Assembly: GCA_033239525.1 (NCBI GenBank)
Contig: BSYO01000003.1
Coordinates: forward strand, 22,399,716 to 22,463,715
Reading direction: 5' to 3'
DNA length: 64,000 nt
From: Nepenthes gracilis
Lineage: Eukaryota > Streptophyta > Magnoliopsida > Caryophyllales > Nepenthaceae
In this document: positions 24,260-36,717 of the stretch, in pieces
Position numbering within the stretch: the stretch's first letter is position 1
Layout: each line of letters begins with the position of its first letter
Translations under genes and position numbers: made by a program
The notes under the pieces: generated by a model
Seen by the model: the letters and a program-made list of their open reading frames with translations, nothing else
Told to the model about the DNA's origin: nothing
Database searches by the model: none

Positions 24260-26985
24260 GGTTAACATGACAATAAGTTTATAATTTGATAATTAGTTGT
24301 TACGCGTAAGTTTGATTTATTTTGCCAAATCACGTAATTATGTGAGATTATATGTTTAGAATTTCTAACTTCGAAAATGTAAGTAACAAAATATGTTAAT
24401 CACGAACCAAATTGTTATAGGAAAAAAATAATCGAAACTTAAATTATTTTTTTAAATTTATCCTCTAATTTATTCTCAATATTTATTTTAATATGAATTA
24501 TATCTTAGGGAAAAAATATTATAAGAAATCGACTGTATTTTAATTCGTATTGAAATCCCCAGGCCATATAAAAAAAATATAAATATAGAGATCGAAATAA
24601 TAATTTTTATATAAAAGTATATATAAGTTGGTAAATTAATATTATTGTTCGTTTATCAAAATCATAATTGGGCTGAAATTAATTGGGTAAGCATTTTACA
24701 AATTTTCCAAAGCCCACTGGGCTTGCCTCTTGTAGGAGAATGGGCTCCAATTTTTCAGAGTTTTTATTTGGGCTCCAACTACAGAGATGACACTCTCGGA
24801 TAAAGGAAGATGGGAAATATTAAAATGTAATTAACCAATAATTCAATTCAATATTTTTTTCACCCTAAAAAAATAGATAAAATATCATAAAATCTGCAAC
24901 TAATGAAAAGGAAAATATATATTTTTTGTTTTACCTTTTATATTTATTTAGGATAAATATGCGATTATTTTAAAGAAAATAAAAGAAGTAGAGTGTAAAT
25001 GATAAATAAAAATAATATTTTCTCATAAATGAATTTGGGTAAGTAAACAGTTTATATATAAGATAAATAAGAGCATTTTTACATTCATCTATCATCAAGC
25101 TTAACCAAAAACTATAAATACAAACTTTAAAATCATTTAATAAATAAGGTAACCTTGATTATTTTTTTTTATTAATAAAATTAATAACGAGTAAGGAAGA
25201 AAATATGAGACTAGAGACCGCATTAAATATAAATTTACATGTACGAATACCAACTATGCTTCCTTATATAGTAAAAAAAAAATCGTTTTGACAGGTTTAA
25301 AGATGATTTTTGAGAAAAATCGAAATTAAAATTTTAGGTATAAGATAATTTTGGTATCTATGCACCCCACCTAGAAAATTGTCCAAACTTACTCCATATA
25401 TGATATCTTGAAACTGCCTTGAAACCCACACAACAACACCATAAAATTAATAATTTTTAGTATCTCCAATCACAATAAAGTTTTAAAAATATCTAAAATC
25501 TAAATTAATGTTCAAGGTTATTTTTAATATTTCAAATTTCAACTCCAAATTTCAATTTTGTACTTCTAATATCAGATTTTATCTTTCTCAATTTTAAAAA
25601 TTTTGGATATCAGGATAGTATTAAGAATTTTCGATAACTATGTAGAAAGTCCTATCCCATTAGGAGTCGAGACGGACACAAAGCAAAAATTAGTAATTTG
25701 AGGTCAAAGACAGGGTTACCAAAACCCTATCCCTAACTGTTCAGTTGCCATCCCTAGTGATGAAGGGCTAATTAAAAGATCAAATTTCTTATTTTTTTTT
25801 TGGTGGCATCTACAAATATAATAGTTTAACTTGTTTTCTGTTTGTAATTAGCTTAGCTTGTTTTTAATGCTGAAATTTATCTATTTAGTTGCTAGGTTTA
25901 GGTCACTAATTAAAATATTTATCATGCCTCACAATCTTAATATTATTAGATTACTAAAATTTAAGTTTCTTTTAACAAAGATCTCTAATAGACAACAAAT
26001 TAATGAATATTCTTTAAAAATATTTTCCAGAAAAAATTTATATTCACAGATATACTTATTTGTGAATAGTTCCTAGAATTTGAAATATTCTAACTTGCAA
26101 ATAAGTTATTCCGGACCGAGGGAATAGGGATGTTCACCAAAAAAAAAAAAAAAAAAAAAGCTCTATATTTTAGTTTGTTTAGTTTTTGATTTGATTTTGA
26201 ACTGAGGCCTTATGTGGGTCAATGATCACTTAAAAGTGGCATTTGAGCTTGAATATAATAACTATGACCCTACGCACTATAAATAAGGTTAAAGGATCTA
26301 CGTTTTACTCCAAGGTTGTCAATTATGATGCCTAAGACTATATAAATTCAAACAAAGCAATGAAAAGAAATAAATTACTTAGTAATTGAGTTTCGGCATT
26401 GGATTCTTGGTTTTAGGCGGATTATGTTGCAAGGGACTGAGTGTCGTGATGAGCACAGCAGGAGGTGTATGCCCTTTTTGGGAGATGGGTCTCAAGAAAT
26501 TCAAGTGTTGATTGGTGTTTAATTTTTAGACAGAGGAGGCGCTAGCTTGCGTTTTTTCAGGGCGTGGTCTCCTCTTGTGCAAGTGGTGAAAATACTTTGC
26601 TTATGGAATAGGGAGGTATTTTTGACAGTTAATGTTCTTTTTGTCAAAAGCTTGCAATGACAAGGGTTTTACTTTTAATCCTTGCAGAATTACGAGTGCT
26701 TGATTTCTGCTATTCAATGAGACAACAAGAGAGAGAGTATGTGAATGAGAAACAGATAGGTTTTTATCAGCATTGTTTTTTTTTAGTATAAGATCCTTAG
26801 AAATAAGAATTGGTAAGATATTTATATGTTAAATGCTAAACGTAAGAGTTAGAGAGGAGTTAGTAGTTAATTGGTTATATATTTTTTGTGGTTGGAGGTG
26901 TTTGTATTAGTATCAAGATTTTTTTTTTAGCACCTGAAAATTCTCATTTTTAAGAGTATTAGACATCTTTTTTACTTGCTAGGAG
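24260..26985. other. AT-rich stretch without recognisable gene
   Basis: Very AT-rich. A 72-codon ORF at 25858-26076 has no family features. A run of about 20 A at 26141-26160 follows a short unique block and could be the tail of an old retroposon, but no head or target duplication was found. Confidence 0.5.
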
Positions 26986-26987
26986 AA

Positions 26988-27560
26988 TCAAGCATGAATT
27001 CTCCCATTGGTCCCATGGTAGACCAATGGGTGACACTGGCGGTTACATATTGATGTGTCTTCCAACTTGTTAACTTCATCTTTCTTTGACGCTAGGCATT
27101 CCTTTGCCCTTTGACCAAGTTGGGGGAGAATAAGAGGGTGAAGAAAGCTCTTCAAATTAGTCACTCTAACAGCTCTGTATCTGAGGTGCACTGGTATCCA
27201 ACAGATGCCCTCCAACTTATAGGATTGGGCCCAAGTCCAAGGAGCTGTCTTGGTGAGGAGGTTCCCTTGTTCTGTTCTTATCACTTGGCCCGACATAATT
27301 TTTGACCATTGGCATGATTTCACTGTCTTCTTGCCACCATGCATCCCTCAGATTTTCGAGACTGCTGAATTTTAATGCAATGTTTAGGCACTCCTGACAC
27401 ATTGACCGCCTTCAGGCATCTAAATAGATACTTGTTCGTTTGGTTATGGTTCCAATCTGCTCCTCATAATTTTTCTGTAGTCTTTGTCGTGCTCTCTCTT
27501 TTTCCTTTGCCATCTCTGCTTTAATGGAGGTCGCTCATTCTTCTACCGTCGCTGCTGGTC
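26988..27560 (-). pseudogene. Unidentified coding-like block
   Basis: On the minus strand a charged helix-like stretch, 'MAKEKERARQRLQKNYEEQI' (near 27510), leads after a stop into 'CQECLNIALKFSSLENLRDA' (27402-27217) and a second frame of 118 codons (27344-26988). Two frames stay open over the same 180 bp, and base composition is less AT-rich than the flanks, which suggests former coding sequence. No family is recognised. It may belong to the same lost element as the next feature, but it lies on the opposite strand. Confidence 0.3.
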
Positions 27561-27599
27561 CTTTAAAATAGCCCTCTATTTTTATTAGTGGGATCCATG

Positions 27600-27910
27600 A
27601 TTGCCCGTTCAACCATTGATTTCTATTATGTGACTTTCATGATCCCTGGGGAATATGAAGCCATGGTACCTAGTCCTAAGCATCGTGCCCACAAACTGTC
27701 GGTGTGCTTCAACAAACATTTACAAGGTTGCATTGAAGAGTGAGGTCAAGTTCCCCTATGACCGGAGTTGATGGGGATTTGGAATGCCGTCAACATTCCA
27801 TTGGGGCACTATCGACCCAACGTAGTATGATACCTAGTCTCCCTTTCTGTCTTCTTCCGGTTTTGTGAGGTGGCACTTACTTCAGTAGTGTTTCGTATCT
27901 CGTATGGCCG
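27600..27910 (+). pseudogene. Fragment with antisense-gene (PF04195-like) domain, different family
   Basis: Plus-strand translation gives 'VTFMIPGEYEAMVPSPKHRA' and then, after stops, 'IWNAVNIPLGHYRPNVV' and 'YLVSLSVFFRFCEVAL'. The order (IP..Y...VP....RAH, then a ..PN..RYLVSL..FF segment) parallels the antisense-gene domain of A and B (LHPNTTRYLISLCIFF) but is clearly diverged in DNA. It is probably a remnant of another Tat-type element on the opposite strand. At least two stops are present. Confidence 0.45.
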
Positions 27911-28095
27911 GGGTGGGATGCGCTTACTTCAGTAGTGTGGAAAATCGACTTGCGTTAAAAAAAAGTTAAAAAAAATTTAAAAATAATAATTATTATTTTT
28001 TTAAAATCAAATACCAAAAGAATTATCAAATAAAAAAATATATATATTAAATTATTTTTTTAATATATATATATATATCCATCGGATTTTTCCAT

Positions 28096-28540
28096 ATGAT
28101 GGCTCCCCTCCCCCCGTTGCAGCCCCCCTCAGTTCGTCCGGATGGTTGTACCTTTGCACGTGGCTTGATGCATGGTCTAGTGGCCGGAACCCTAATCCCG
28201 TTAAAACTGGAAGGAAAGATGCTTCTTCCTAAAGAATCCAGTGGGTGGGCACCTTCCTTTCGAAATAGTACTGATGGATCTGGAGTTCTACTGCGACCCC
28301 GACAATGCAGCCCTTGATGCGATTGATCGGGAGTTGGCCTTGATCCACTCATGCTTGATAGATCAGAAGTTGATGGCCTTCATGTTGATGGCGAGGGCAC
28401 TCACTGACGTTGGGATGAGCCTGCAAGTCAAGATTGCAGCAGCATTCCTGTCACCTCGTGCCCTGACCCAGAGGCCGTGGGGGTTCCAGGGCGTCCATGG
28501 CCCAAAGTGGGCTGTCCGACACAATTATTACCCATAATAT
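28096..28540 (+). pseudogene. Unidentified ORF block, GC-richer than surroundings
   Basis: An ORF at 28241-28537 (98 aa) contains AALDAIDRELALIHSCLIDQ, predicted helical, followed by Ala-rich and Pro/Gly-rich sequence. It could be the C-terminal part of the element whose domain lies at 27600-27910. An overlapping frame (28096-28317) and a minus frame (28352-28047) are also open, so composition alone may explain the ORFs. Confidence 0.3.
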
Positions 28541-28544
28541 AATT

Positions 28545-30100
28545 TTAGTTATCTAATTTTAAATTTAATCAGACAATTGAGATTAAATCTCGTTGTACAA
28601 AATCTTGGTCGTCCGTTGTTCCTAATCCATTTTCATTTTTTTCCTCTGCTCTCCTCTCTTCTCTCCCATTCTCTCCATCTTCCCTCATCTTCCAATCTTT
28701 TTCATCTTCTCATTCTTCTCTTTATTTTCTCATTTAATAAGCCGCCGTTGGCTGTTCCCCTTTCCTAATTGACCTTTTTTTATCGTCTATAAATATTTAA
28801 TAATTTTCTCATTTTGGGGCATGCGAGTAGCAGAGAAGAGAGAGTAAGGCCAGGCTACTATTATTATTGATGTTGTCGTTGTTAATCGGTGTCAGAGGGA
28901 GTGTCGCCGTAATTGTTTGAAACCGGCGCCCCCGCTACACTCAAAATCCCCGTCATTAGTATGTGCCGAAATAGATGTTGCTGCTAACCCTAGTTATTAC
29001 TTCAGTGTCATTGCAAATTAGGCAAGTAATCTTTAATTACGTTGCAAGTAAACATTATTGTTTTCTGCAAGTAAAAATTCTTCTCATCTAAAAATAATCC
29101 TCCTTTATTCTAATATAAATTTGTTCCTCCTCTCTCTCAAATTCCATTGATGCTGTCCGGTTGCCTCTATGACTTTGTCAATGATCTTGTAGGTGGTGTT
29201 GTGCAAGGAAGTGTTGATTTTCTTTCTCGTTTAATGAGGCTATCTGGCTGGCTCTGTAAATCATTCACCTCTATGACCTTTACCTATTTTTATGCTCACA
29301 TGTCACATTTCATCAATTTTGTTAAATGCTAATGGCTGAAAGTCAGAGGCTAGATGTCAATTTTGAAAATGTTACTTTTGGGATGCCAATTTCTCTATCG
29401 GCAATTTGGAAAGAGTGCAGGATTTGTTATTGGTCTCTGCTAGGCTCCGATTCTGTTGCAGATATACGGACGTTCTGTTTAAAATCTTGAAATAGCCCAA
29501 CAATTATGCTCCAACACTGGCAAGAGCACGCCATAAAACCTCAATCACTAGGATCAGCAATCATGCTGGATTGCTTAGCCTTTGAGTACATGACCATAAA
29601 TGGCAGCTTAGGAACATGCATCATCAAATATCACCTTTCCATGTCGGTGGAGATTTCTTCCATTTAAGTCATGAAGAATGAACTCATCTGCACTGCCCCT
29701 CAGCTCCCCCTTTATGGATGTAATTTTGGGACAATAACCTTGATACTTCTCTGTATGTTGGTCCATGAGCTTTTGAGATTTATTCTGGTATTACATCAGT
29801 AATTTGATGAACATGAAGATATTTGGAGATACAGGTCTCAACAGATTGTATCATATACATATATATTGTAACATTTTTTTATAATATCTGCAGATTTATC
29901 ATTGGTTAATGTAGATACATATTTTGTTGATAATTTAGTATTGTTGATACCTAGTGTAAATTCAGTGGTGGCGTCTGACAAGCTGAGTCTACTTGAAGGT
30001 GTATTGTGAAGCGTGAATGTAACCAACTACCAAGCAATTGCTGATTTTGATTTTCATTATTGATTGTAGATGTTAATAAAGATGCTTGAAATACATCATG
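28545..30100. other. Stretch without recognised gene
   Basis: Contains a pyrimidine-rich stretch (28620-28770) resembling a plant 5' leader and several splice-like signals, but no exon chain or protein family could be read. Small ORFs at 28577 and 29147 have no supporting features. Confidence 0.4.
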
Positions 30101-30112
30101 ATGAATACTTTG

Positions 30113-31906
30113 TGTCACGATTCGGGAACACAATATACGCAAGTTAAAAATAAAATCAATAATAATGTTTCCATTGACCATATAAAAAAAATCAACTTAG
30201 ACGTGACAGTTTATATAGATACATGACTCAATATAATAAAACCTGTACAAGATCTCATTGTATATAAATTTTGACAAATATAATATATGACATGCTATCC
30301 AAATATTACAAGGGAGGTATCTAAATATATAACAACTAATCAATATAAAACAATAACTCCGATATTTTTTATACATTAGGCAAAGCCATCATCTGGCCAT
30401 AAATAATAACAATAACATATGATCAAGATTAGAAATATACTCAATATAAATAACTCCACTCACCGATAGAGATATGTTGAATCAAATTACGTCCGTACTC
30501 CTACAAGCGTATCTATGCTACTAGTATAAAGAGATACAATATGAAAACGTTAGTCGAAAACTCAATAAGTATTATCATTATATAAAACAGTACACATAAA
30601 TTAGAGAAAGAGATATCACATAACAACCACGTAAAATAAAATACAATGATCGTGAAATCCTGAAGAAACTGAGTAAATATTTTGTACTAAATTATCATCC
30701 ATATCAAACAATCTCTCTAGGATATAATTATAACAAATAGCGATCCGATCAAATATTATAAACGATATCATATCATATGATTCGAGATCATATTACATAA
30801 TCGCGACTGTCACGACATCCATGTGGGACATATACCATCGTTCAAATTAAATTTTATATATCATATGTTAAAATCAAAGAAATCGGAACGAAAACATATA
30901 AATATAAAATACATTCCGGGGCTTAACACATCAATACATATGAAACATTTTTATCTCCCATCCGTGGGCCAAACGGTGTATTTTAAATCATAATCCATGC
31001 AATACATATAAAAATACAAAGTATGCACGAAATCGGAGAATCAAATATCAATAATACCAATTTGAAGAAAGATTACCATTATCCGATAACTACGACTATA
31101 TCGGTTATAATTTAAGCCAGCAATTTAAGGCTCGACTACGGTTTAGGCTAATAACTCAAGGCTATCAATATATTCTATTTTTCGTAAAGTAGGAACCCGC
31201 TCACTATATTTTATTACTCGCGACTTTGGATGCAATATCAACTTTTAGTTATATATTAGAACATCCGAATATATTATTCTATCAATTTCTTATGATGGTT
31301 CTCATTTAAATATACAGTGGGACAGATCAACTACTAAACGTCTCAACCTTCTTGCTGACGGAAGTGAGACAACATATTACATATGTCTCTGTTGGGATTA
31401 AGCCTCCCTGTCGGAAGCAGCACTAATATCTCATACCGTGAATCACATATAACGACCCCTCAAGTCTCGGATTGCTATGGTCCTATAATAACCCCACCCC
31501 CGACGGCATGCATGTGAACCGATGTATTACTTGGTTTATGGTTCTACAACATACAGATATACAAATATGCATATATACCATCTAAGAGTTCAAAAATCCT
31601 CCAAATTATAAATACTAGTATAAAACTACCGCACGACTAGTAAATTATATATGCATATACAAAATAAGCAGATTTAGGTGTATAAAAATAACGTGCATGT
31701 TAATAAAATTTTCAAATAGTAATCAAATATTATCAGATACAAAATCAGACCAATGATATAGTTAGAAGTTACTTGCCTCGATTTTATATTCTGTAAGTTT
31801 GATCATTTTTTAAAATTTTATAATATTTAAAATTTTTTATCATATTTAAAATATTTAAAATTATAATTAATATTAAAATATGCTCAATGCGATCTAAGAT
31901 ATTACA
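30113..31906 (-). mobile_element. Solo LTR (Ty3/gypsy, probably Tekay/Del-like)
   Basis: On the minus strand it begins TGTAATATCTTAG (ending at 31906) and ends GAATCGTGACA (at 30113), with TG...CA ends. It is 1794 bp. The flanks CTTTG (30108-30112) and TTTTG (31907-31911) look like a 5-bp target duplication with one change. No internal element sequence is present, so it is the product of LTR-LTR recombination. Clade assignment rests on length and terminal sequence style only. Confidence 0.7.
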
Positions 31907-31911
31907 TTTTG

Positions 31912-33080
31912 TGGTAAATCTTTTTAGGGAACTTATATCATATTGTATGAAGAGTTAAGTAGAAATTGCACGCATCACTTAAGGTGTACAAGATTATCTT
32001 AGTTGAGGTCCTTCTCCTAGTGTTTGATTCATCCTTTGACATGCACTTCAATTGCTGAGATATGGTCATCATTGATAAAACTATGATATGTTGTCTTCAT
32101 AATTGACCGTGAAAGTTTTAAATGGAGGATACAGGTGAGATGATCAACTAAAAATCTCTTGCTACTTAAGATATGTGATGGTAGTCATGATTATATTTAT
32201 CATTATCTAGACTTTTGTAGTAGCTTTTCACAAATTTGACTTTTATTTTCATTATTAATTTTTATAAAATTTGCATATAATACTTACTATACCAGACTTT
32301 AACCTCCATCATCATTGGCCGTCTTGTTGATTGGATATTCACGCAAGAACAGGCCGCTCAAGATTAAAAGAAAAGCAGGAATGATAGCTTAGACCATAGC
32401 CTTGCAAGTTATGGCTGTGGCATCTTTTGAGATTTGAAATGGTTCAATTTTTTTGTGCTATAAAAAATGTGTAACAAGGATGTAACAGCTTGCCCATGGC
32501 AGCAGCACTAGTAAATGAAGGTTAGGATAGCCCATTCTGATTACGAAGTTGCTCGTAAATTCAAAACATTATGATAATGCATTGGGATGGTCAAGTTGAA
32601 CTCCCAGGAGGTCTATAATTATTTATCAATGTAGAAGAAAGGTAAAAGCATATATTGATTTTGTTTATGAATTTTATTTATGAATTTTATAATGATTGAA
32701 CTTACTCAAAAGGTCAAATTTACTTATTTTTTACAAAGCTGATTACTGTTGTTTTATAACCTAGGCCATTTGACAACTTTATTGGGTTGAATTTCATGAT
32801 TTTCAGCATGGCTTTCAACTTCCATATGGAAATTATAATATCATGGTATGCTGTTCAAGGTTAAAACAGAGTTTCTACTCACTGGAAATAAGTCTGAAGT
32901 ATGATGATATTTAAAGGTCATACAAATGTTTTAAAATGAAAAAGGCCAAATAAACATACAAACACAGGTAAATTGCCAGGTTTTATTTTTCAAATTGCGT
33001 ATAGGTTTGCTCATTCTACAATTGCATATTGCGTTTGGAAAACTAATTACGAAATATTATTGCCCTTCTTTACCCTATTT
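31912..33080. other. Stretch without recognised gene, upstream of dehydrogenase fragment
   Basis: AT-rich. I searched for the N-terminal Rossmann exons of the downstream dehydrogenase (TGxxxGIG, NNAG) on both strands and saw none. Either they were lost or the fragment was inserted without them. Confidence 0.45.
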
Positions 33081-33082
33081 AG

Positions 33083-33690
33083 GCCATTTTCTCTTGACAA
33101 ATCTTCTATTGGATATGATGAAGAAGACTGTCGACTCCAGCAACAGAGAAGAAATAATTGTTATTGTTTCATCCGTGGCCAACCGGTTTGCATATAGGGA
33201 AGGAATTTGCTTTGATAGAATAAATGATCAAGAAAGGTATGTTTTTATAGTTCTTATAGTTTGAAGCTGTAGTTAATTTAGCAAATATAATCAAAAAATT
33301 TGGATCTTCTCCTCTTTCTTGGTGCTGTTATCCAACATTCTTGCTGTTAATGTTACAGTATAACAGCTTATCAGCCAATGGACAGTCAAAACTTGCCGAC
33401 ATATTCCATGCTAAGGAGCTTGCAAGGCAACTAAAAGTATATAATCCATCTATTGATATTCACCCGGTATTTTTCATCAATAAGATGACATTGAATTGAA
33501 ACCATGAATCCTCTAAATGTCTCAACATGAATAACGTGTGAATACCTTTGCTTACGTTTATGCCTAGTGTAATTCGATCTTTAGTTGAATTTGGCATGTT
33601 TTTATAATTTTATGTAGGAGAAGAGGGTCAACATTACTGCAAATTCTAGATCGATTGTTACGAATCTTCTGCATCATCACTGCTTTTTTT
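33083..33690 (+). pseudogene. TIC32-like short-chain dehydrogenase pseudogene, three exons
   Basis: Three exon blocks with good splice signals. Exon 33083-33236 (acceptor TTTAG, donor AAAG/GTATG) encodes [16 protein letters not shown] and '[17 protein letters not shown]'. Exon 33359-33436 (acceptor GTTACAG) encodes ANGQSKLADIFHAKELARQL. Exon 33618-33690 (acceptor TATGTAG) encodes 'VNITANS..SIVTNLLHHH'. This is the middle of the plant TIC32/retinol-dehydrogenase-like SDR family (about 315 aa), whose chloroplast member sits at the inner-envelope translocon. The catalytic Tyr of YxxxK is Asn here (NGQSK), and the LHPG segment is deleted. The N- and C-terminal exons are missing. Confidence 0.8.
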
Positions 33691-33789
33691 ACTGTAAATT
33701 TTTAGATGGTTACCTAACCATGAAAACCTATCTGAAAAGAAATTTATATTATATTGTTGGCTATTTTGTTTTTCCATTTAATGTTTCAA

Positions 33790-33966
33790 CAGTAAATATG
33801 TGTCCTTATCCGTTTGAGGTAATCAATAGCAAGTCTATATCTTCATTTGTATCATCCTCAACAGCAAGGAAGGCCGAAGATATGCACGTAGAATCAGTTT
33901 CTGCCTCACCAAAAGACCCGCCACCGTCGGAGACAATCATAGGGGAAGCTATTTGTGTCACAAGAG
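33790..33966 (+). pseudogene. Exon-like block of unknown origin
   Basis: Bounded by an acceptor-like TTTCAACAG and a donor-like AAGAG/GTAGAC. It reads open as 'STARKAEDMHVESVSASPKD' then 'PPPSETIIGEAICVTRG'. This does not match the expected next exon of the TIC32-like protein, so it may come from another gene. No family is recognised. Confidence 0.35.
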
Positions 33967-34744
33967 GTAGACATTTTTTTTTTTGCTGCCAACTTTGTTC
34001 TAGTATATTGAAAATAAATTGAATAAATTGTATTGTATGACTAGTCTCATTCCTTGCTGCTTATTGGAGCCAAAGGTTTGGAATATGAGCCAAAGTATTA
34101 TCAAAAATAATATGTAGCACACTGTATAAATGTCATAAGAGGATAATTATAATTATATGTATTCATTCTCGTCTCCATTATGTATATACTTATTCAATTT
34201 TATCGAATTGTTCTGTGATTGTCTTTGTGTCTATTGTAACACATGGTAAGAGAAGTATAACATTTACTGTATAATAATTACAAATCGGTTTGATAATTTC
34301 AAATTATACCAAACAACACTCAAATTTTATAATATATTATTAGTTGATTAGATGGTGAGGTGGCAGGGATATTGGTTGTGTTTGAATAAATTTTAAAAAT
34401 ACATTTAAAATATAAATTTGAAAATAACTTTTTGACAGCCATATAATTTAAAATATAATTAATCACTAATTTTTAACTTAAGGTCACATAATTACACCGA
34501 CACATATTTAAGGAACAAATGAAAAATAAGGAAAGGAGAAAGAATATCCTTGAATAATATACATGTACAAACCTGAGATAAAACATACAAGAAAAGTAGG
34601 TGAATAAACTATTGGGTTATGAGTCACTTCCGTGTAGGTTTATATCCATTTGATATATCAATTGGTGGTACGAATGATGAGTTTTTTATGAACACGGGCA
34701 ATGAAGACCTAAGCCACCTATTCCAAGAGCATTATGCTTGGGCA

Positions 34745-35025
34745 AAGTTGAGGCATCGATTCCAGATTAATGCCAAGACACGGCACTTGAGGCTCAATTT
34801 AGTGGAACTCGAGTACCAATTTTAGGAGCATCCATGCTCGAGTGGAGTTGAGGCACCGATTTCAGATTGATGCTAAGACATTGTGCTCAATGCTCTCTTA
34901 AGCGGAGCTCAAGCGCCGGTTTCGGATTGATACCAAGACACCACACTCGATGTTCGCTTGAGTGGAATTTGAGCGCCGATTCCAGGGGCATCGGTGCTTG
35001 AGGAGCACTTGCCGGGTGCTTGAGC
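34745..35025. repeat. Minisatellite, ~60-64 bp units, about four copies
   Basis: Units share 'gagcgccgattYcagattgatgccaagacac' followed by 'cactcgatgctcgcttgagtggaactc' in consensus. Copies start near 34749, 34848, 34908 and 34968, with a partial unit between the first two. Divergence between units is moderate. The composition (GC-rich) differs sharply from the flanking AT-rich DNA. Confidence 0.7.
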
Positions 35026-35403
35026 TCAGCCCGGATTATAAAAACGCCACAGATCCAATTACAGGAGCACCAATATTGCTTCTCTATGTCCTACTACCTT
35101 TTGTGTAAGAATAAATTAGATTATTAAAGTTATTAAAGTTTAAATTAAAAAGACTATAAAAGTAAATTATCAAAATTAAAGTTATTAAAGTGTGACTACC
35201 TTTTTCTAAAAAATAATTTGATAAAGATATGGGCTTAGACTAAACTAGCAATATAAGGCCGAAGGAATCATTCAGCCACACATCCAATTACAGCACTATA
35301 TAACTTTAAATGTGATTAGTTGAGTAAGTATTTTTTATTAGAAAAGTTTATATTAAAATAAAAATTAAGAATAAACTTAAACAAAATTAATTATATTTGA
35401 AAT

Positions 35404-36633
35404 TGATGGGTATACCAAAAATAGGCTGGCTCCAAAAAAGTCAAAGGCCCAAGACGATGGTCAGCACATTGATGGCCCAATTGAAAAACAGGCCCAAAAG
35501 CTGGAAAGCCCAGGACGGTTAACGTTAGCGTTGACCGTCCAAACGGCCAACTCACAAGCAGGCGGTCAACTCAAACGTTCACCGTCTGCCTTATGCGCAT
35601 TGGGCTCAAAGATACCTTATTACAGCAATGGGTCTAGCTTACTCAGGCCCATGGCCCATCAGACGGTTAATAACTGACGTCCTTCACAATGGCGGCCAAC
35701 ACGCACGCTGCCGGTCAACTCAAATATTGACCGTTCGCATTTTACACAATGGGCCCCAAGAAGCCTTTCTACAGTAACGAGTCTGACCCGTTTAGGCCCA
35801 CAAATTATCAAAAGGTCAGCAACGGCTTTCCAAAGATATTTCACGATCTCAACTGGCACCAAAAAGAATATTGGCGATATTGGCGCCTCCCCTATAAGGA
35901 AGGCGCCAGATTTTTCCCAAATCTTTGCCAGTCCAGGCTTTTCAACGGCAACATGCACGGATGGAAAGCGCACGAATTGGAAAGCTGTTGGCCGCCTCAC
36001 AAGGAAACAATCTTCATCAATTTGGCAACTGGCATCTGCTCCAAAAGGCAAGCCCGCCAGCAGATCAGGAAGGCAATCACTCCTTCCAAAGAAGGAGGAT
36101 CGCCCTCTCAGCTACAAAAGAAGCCATTGAATCATCATTCAAGGCATGCTTTCATTGATGCTTTCGGTGACACAACGCAAGCGCTTTCTTCTAGACTTTC
36201 AATCGCATACACTTTCTTGAAGGCATCCAATTGCATACGCTCTCAATCACGCTTTCTGAAAGTCAATTGAGTGCTCTGAGAAATCTGCCTTCACTGCCAC
36301 TTTCATCCTCCAAAAAATCCCGAGGCAACAAGCGGACCCTTACAGTCGTTTACTGCCTTCCCACCTCCCAAATCCAAGAAGACCTCACGTCTCTCTTACA
36401 TCTTGGTCAAACACTCTGCCTCTCTCTTTTTCTCTCAATTTCAGTTTCTTTCTGTCGAAGACTGTTCTACTGACTTGAGCGTCGGAGTATTTTCGGTGGG
36501 ACATCTTCCTACCGAACACGCTGACCTCTTGTTCTATTTAGTGGTGTGTAGGATCCAACTCAGGGAAGGGAGCCGGAGCCACGACAAGAGGATCATCGGA
36601 ATCTGTTCGAAGTTCGGATCTAGAGACGCATCA
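35404..36633 (+). repeat. 5' LTR of element C
   Basis: 1230 bp, TGATGGG...GACGCATCA. It contains an internal duplication: 35560-35655 and 35704-35801 share 'CGGTCAACTCAAA', 'CACCGTC/GACCGTT', 'CAATGGGYC' and 'AGGCCCA' in the same order. A CCTATAAGG box lies at 35891-35899, a weak TATA candidate. Confidence 0.8.
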
Positions 36634-36717
36634 TTGGCGCCGTCTGTGGGAAGCGCTTACAAAAGCCTACCACTAAAATCTGCACAAACTCTCTCTCTGT
36701 TACTTTCTGATTCTGCA

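Noticed and set aside
25858..26160. 72-codon ORF followed by A20 as a LINE or processed gene
   Set aside because: No reverse-transcriptase, endonuclease or known protein motif and no flanking duplication.
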